Shown one piece after another: positions 45,266 through 46,911 of a DNA stretch of 46,911 nt. Positions within the stretch are counted from its first letter, which is position 1, and each line of letters starts with the position of its first letter. The notes beneath the pieces were generated by a model. The model searched no databases. It saw only the letters and a list, made by a program, of their open reading frames with translations, and was not told the origin of the DNA. The stretch lies in the NCBI GenBank assembly GCA_012800055.1, contig JAAZKA010000053.1:1-46911 (forward strand), written 5' to 3'. Source of the DNA: Clostridiales bacterium. Lineage in GTDB: Bacteria > Bacillota > Clostridia > Oscillospirales > QAMX01. The translations under genes were made by a program, and so were the position numbers.

Positions 45266-45390
45266 TGAACGCATTTATATCCCATCCTTTTCACACCGTT
45301 TGCCCGGACGTACTCTCCCGCGTATGCGGCGCCATTCCCGACGGCATCGGGATCGGTTCGATGGTCAGAGCGTCCCGCCGTCACTCCGGA

Positions 45391-45406
45391 TGTTTCACGT
45401 GAAACA
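45391..45406. other. parS site 2 (ParB/Spo0J centromere)
   Basis: Second exact copy of TGTTTCACGTGAAACA, about 1.36 kb from the first. Its outer flanks are less symmetric than at site 1. Confidence 0.95.
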
Positions 45407-45551
45407 CAGGATAGACCGGCGTAATACTCGCATGCTATATGTGCTTCTGCACGCGGGAGCGCGATTTGCTGCCGCCGGATAGCTTTCAGATACGCCCCAA
45501 AAGAGAAGCTCGCGCGCAGGCACGGTTGTGGGATGGTCAAACATGTGATGC

Positions 45552-45567
45552 GCATATCTGACGGGGC
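45552..45567 (+). repeat. 16-base word shared with 36611-36626
   Basis: Exact GCATATCTGACGGGGC, here followed by a GGGCATGCCC palindrome that also occurs near 27730. Confidence 0.6.
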
Positions 45568-45584
45568 ATGCCCGTTTGGCAGGC

Positions 45585-45613
45585 TTGCGAGGGACGGGAA
45601 AGTGTGATATAAT
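45585..45613 (+). promoter_or_regulatory. Promoter for bofA
   Basis: TTGCGA (45585-45590), 17 bases, TATAAT (45608-45613), 25 bases before the start codon. Confidence 0.65.
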
Positions 45614-45637
45614 GATACCCGGTCGGGAGGGATTCGT

Positions 45638-45910
45638 ATGGCCGCGTTTCTGGACGAATATCTGTTCTATATCCTTATAGGACTGGCGGTGCTGCTGGCG
45701 ATTCGCATCTTCACGCTGCCGATCAAATTCTTCTTTCGGCTTCTGTGGAACACGTTTGTGGGATTTCTGCTGCTTCTTCTGTTCAACATGCTGGGGGGAT
45801 TGATCGGGCTGACGATCGGCATCAACGCGGTGACGGCATTGATTGCCGGAGTGCTCGGAATACCGGGTGTGATCCTGATGCTGTTGGTGAAATGGCTGTA
45901 TCTTCAGTAG
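45638..45910 (+). CDS. bofA: BofA-like integral membrane protein
   Basis: 90 residues with two or three membrane helices. The C-terminal GINAVTALIAGVLGIPGVILMLLVKWL is the BofA signature. In Bacillus, BofA restrains SpoIVFB and so delays pro-sigma-K processing in the mother cell; related proteins occur throughout sporulating Clostridia. GGGAGG lies 8 bases upstream. Its presence is the best sign here of a spore-forming lineage, though BofA-like genes also persist in asporogenous ones. Confidence 0.85.
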   Translation: MAAFLDEYLFYILIGLAVLLAIRIFTLPIKFFFRLLWNTFVGFLLLLLFNMLGGLIGLTIGINAVTALIAGVLGIPGVILMLLVKWLYLQ

Positions 45911-45919
45911 ATAAAAAAG

Positions 45920-45950
45920 AACCGGGGAGCTTTCGCTCCCCGGTTTGTTG
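45920..45950. terminator. Bidirectional terminator between bofA and the cyclophilin gene
   Basis: Perfect 11-bp stem (45920-45930 with 45935-45945) and TTTC loop. Rightward it is followed by TTGTTG; on the minus strand it is followed by a run of six T, so it is stronger for the leftward gene. Confidence 0.88.
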
Positions 45951-45954
45951 TATC

Positions 45955-46581
45955 TTATTTGTTGCCGGTGATACGGATGGTCTTGATGACGATCGGCTCA
46001 TCGGGGACGGTATCGACCTTGGTATCGGGGGCGTTGGACAACTCCTCAATATAGCCCATGCCGTCGGTGATCTTGGCGAACGCGGCATAGCTGCCGTCGT
46101 AGCTATAGTAGGTCTTGCACATAATGAAGAACTGAGCGTCGGCGGAGTCGAGGTCATCGCTCCAGCGCGCCATGGACATGGTGCCGCGGACATGCTGCAG
46201 GCGGTTGTTCCAGCCGTTATCGGAGAATTCGCCGCGAATACTGTATTCATTGCGGTAGGTGCCGTCGCCGTTTTTATCGCCGCCCTGGATCATGGTACCG
46301 TCGACGACGCGGTGGATGGTCAGCCCATCGTAGTAGCCCTCGGAACACAGTTTTATGAAGTTTCCGCAGGTGATGGGCGCGTTATAGTAGTCCATCTCGC
46401 CGTAAACGATCCTCCCGCTGGCGAACTCGATCTCGAAATGGATGGGCTTGTTGAGGTTATAGGCAGATGTATAGGCGTCAAATTCGCTTGCGTTTTTGAC
46501 GATCTTGCGCTTCGCGGAGCAGCCGGATAGAAGCATTACAAACGCCAGAAGCAAAAGTACCGCGCGGTATGGAGCTTTCAT
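45955..46581 (-). CDS. Cyclophilin-type peptidyl-prolyl isomerase lipoprotein
   Basis: About 208 residues from the ATG at 46581, which gives a lipoprotein signal peptide (MKAPYRAVLLLLAFVMLLSGCS, given here only as landmarks: K/R start, hydrophobic core, LSGC lipobox). The mature part is a cyclophilin domain: NFIKLCSEGYYDGLTIHRVV, MIQGGDKNGDGT, GTMSMAR and AQFFIMCK. It would help fold exported proteins on the outer face of the membrane. An in-frame ATG at 46617 with AAAGGAG upstream is an alternative start. It follows the acyl carrier protein gene by a short gap. Confidence 0.88.
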   Translation of the reverse strand: MKAPYRAVLLLLAFVMLLSGCSAKRKIVKNASEFDAYTSAYNLNKPIHFEIEFASGRIVYGEMDYYNAPITCGNFIKLCSEGYYDGLTIHRVVDGTMIQGGDKNGDGTYRNEYSIRGEFSDNGWNNRLQHVRGTMSMARWSDDLDSADAQFFIMCKTYYSYDGSYAAFAKITDGMGYIEELSNAPDTKVDTVPDEPIVIKTIRITGNK

Positions 46582-46657
46582 AGGCGAAAAATCTCTCCCT
46601 CTTTTTTTAATAACCATACCACACATTCTCCTTTGATTCAAGCGCTAAATTGTAAAC

Positions 46658-46885
46658 TCAGGAGTTTGTTTCGATGAATGACACGATATCTCCGACGGTG
46701 TGGAACTCCTGAGCCTGATCGTCTTCTATGGTCATCCCGAATTCGTCTTCGAGTGTCATCAGCAGCGTAACGACGTCGAGGGAATCGGCGCCGAGATCCT
46801 CGAAGATATCAGAGGACGATGAAATCTTATCCTCGTCAATCCCGAGCTGGTAGGAGAGCATTTGTACAACTTTGTCGTAAATCAT
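46658..46885 (-). CDS. acpP: Acyl carrier protein
   Basis: 75 residues. The phosphopantetheine attachment serine is S35 in DLGADSLDVVTLLM. It carries growing acyl chains in fatty acid synthesis. AAAGGG lies 8 bases before the start. No other fatty acid synthesis gene is next to it on the visible side; the upstream neighbour is outside the window. A secondary-metabolism carrier protein is possible but the sequence is close to the housekeeping form. Confidence 0.93.
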   Translation of the reverse strand: MIYDKVVQMLSYQLGIDEDKISSSSDIFEDLGADSLDVVTLLMTLEDEFGMTIEDDQAQEFHTVGDIVSFIETNS

Positions 46886-46911
46886 GGAAACGACCCTTTC
46901 AAATGTAAGTG

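Larger units (their letters stand above)
45266..45637. other. Intergenic region with parS site 2 and the bofA promoter
   Basis: A frame starting at 45265 (TGATG overlap with the acetyltransferase stop) runs 45 codons to a stop inside parS and is poorly supported. Then come parS, a copy of the 16-base shared word and the bofA promoter. No other gene is seen. Confidence 0.6.

Overview
The window looks like a chromosomal segment of a GC-rich, low-complexity-free Firmicute of class Clostridia (Oscillospirales-like, probably gut-associated). Supporting signs are a BofA-type sporulation protein, an Asp23/FakA pair, a GdpP-rplI-dnaB block, a tilS-hpt-ftsH block, strong AGGAGG-type ribosome binding sites and sigma-A promoters with a nearly constant 17-bp spacer. 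Two exact parS (Spo0J/ParB) sites and the gdpP-rplI-dnaB-tilS-hpt-ftsH order, which is origin-proximal in many Firmicutes, suggest that the segment lies near the replication origin. No mobile element, prophage, CRISPR array or tRNA gene was found.

Layout. 1-8904 (minus strand): a SanA/YdcF-like membrane protein, an ECF transporter S component, release factor 1, a metallophosphoesterase with altered metal ligands overlapping a PHP-domain hydrolase, a heterodimeric ABC exporter pair and the 5' part of mnmA. 9203-20263 (plus): gdpP, rplI, dnaB, tilS, hpt, ftsH, the threonylcarbamoyl-AMP synthase gene, coaE and an M18 aminopeptidase; these serve c-di-AMP turnover, replication, tRNA modification, purine salvage, proteostasis and CoA synthesis. 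20477-23258 (plus): an unusual fusion of an XRE helix-turn-helix to a cysteine-synthase-like PLP enzyme with its own promoter, then a nucleoside hydrolase and a CBM9-like protein. 23340-29218 (minus): an EF-G-like GTPase, a split transketolase and a UxaE-type tagaturonate epimerase.

29410-31350 (plus): a promoter-terminator unit that looks like a structured small RNA of about 125 nt (possibly 6S-like), then gltX. 31564-36503 (minus): a three-gene unit encoding a GH35 beta-galactosidase, an NlpC/P60-like protein of unknown function and an M28-like peptidase, none with a signal peptide; this points to intracellular breakdown of an imported glycopeptide or glycoconjugate. 36881-41314 (plus): a single-pass membrane protein with a Cys/Glu-rich repeated tail, a Gfo/Idh/MocA oxidoreductase, and a tightly coupled SLOG(DUF1273)-Asp23-FakA operon. 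41370-43836 (minus): a B12-binding-type radical SAM protein and its TIGR03936 partner. 43837-45910 (plus): an Eis-like acetyltransferase gene bracketed by two parS sites, then bofA. 45955-46885 (minus): a cyclophilin-type lipoprotein and an acyl carrier protein.

The items that most deserve follow-up are the XRE-cysteine synthase fusion, the orphan structured RNA upstream of gltX, the degenerate phosphoesterase/PHP pair, the Cys-rich membrane protein and the intracellular GH35/NlpC-like/M28 unit. All functional statements rest on reading the sequence; no database search was run.
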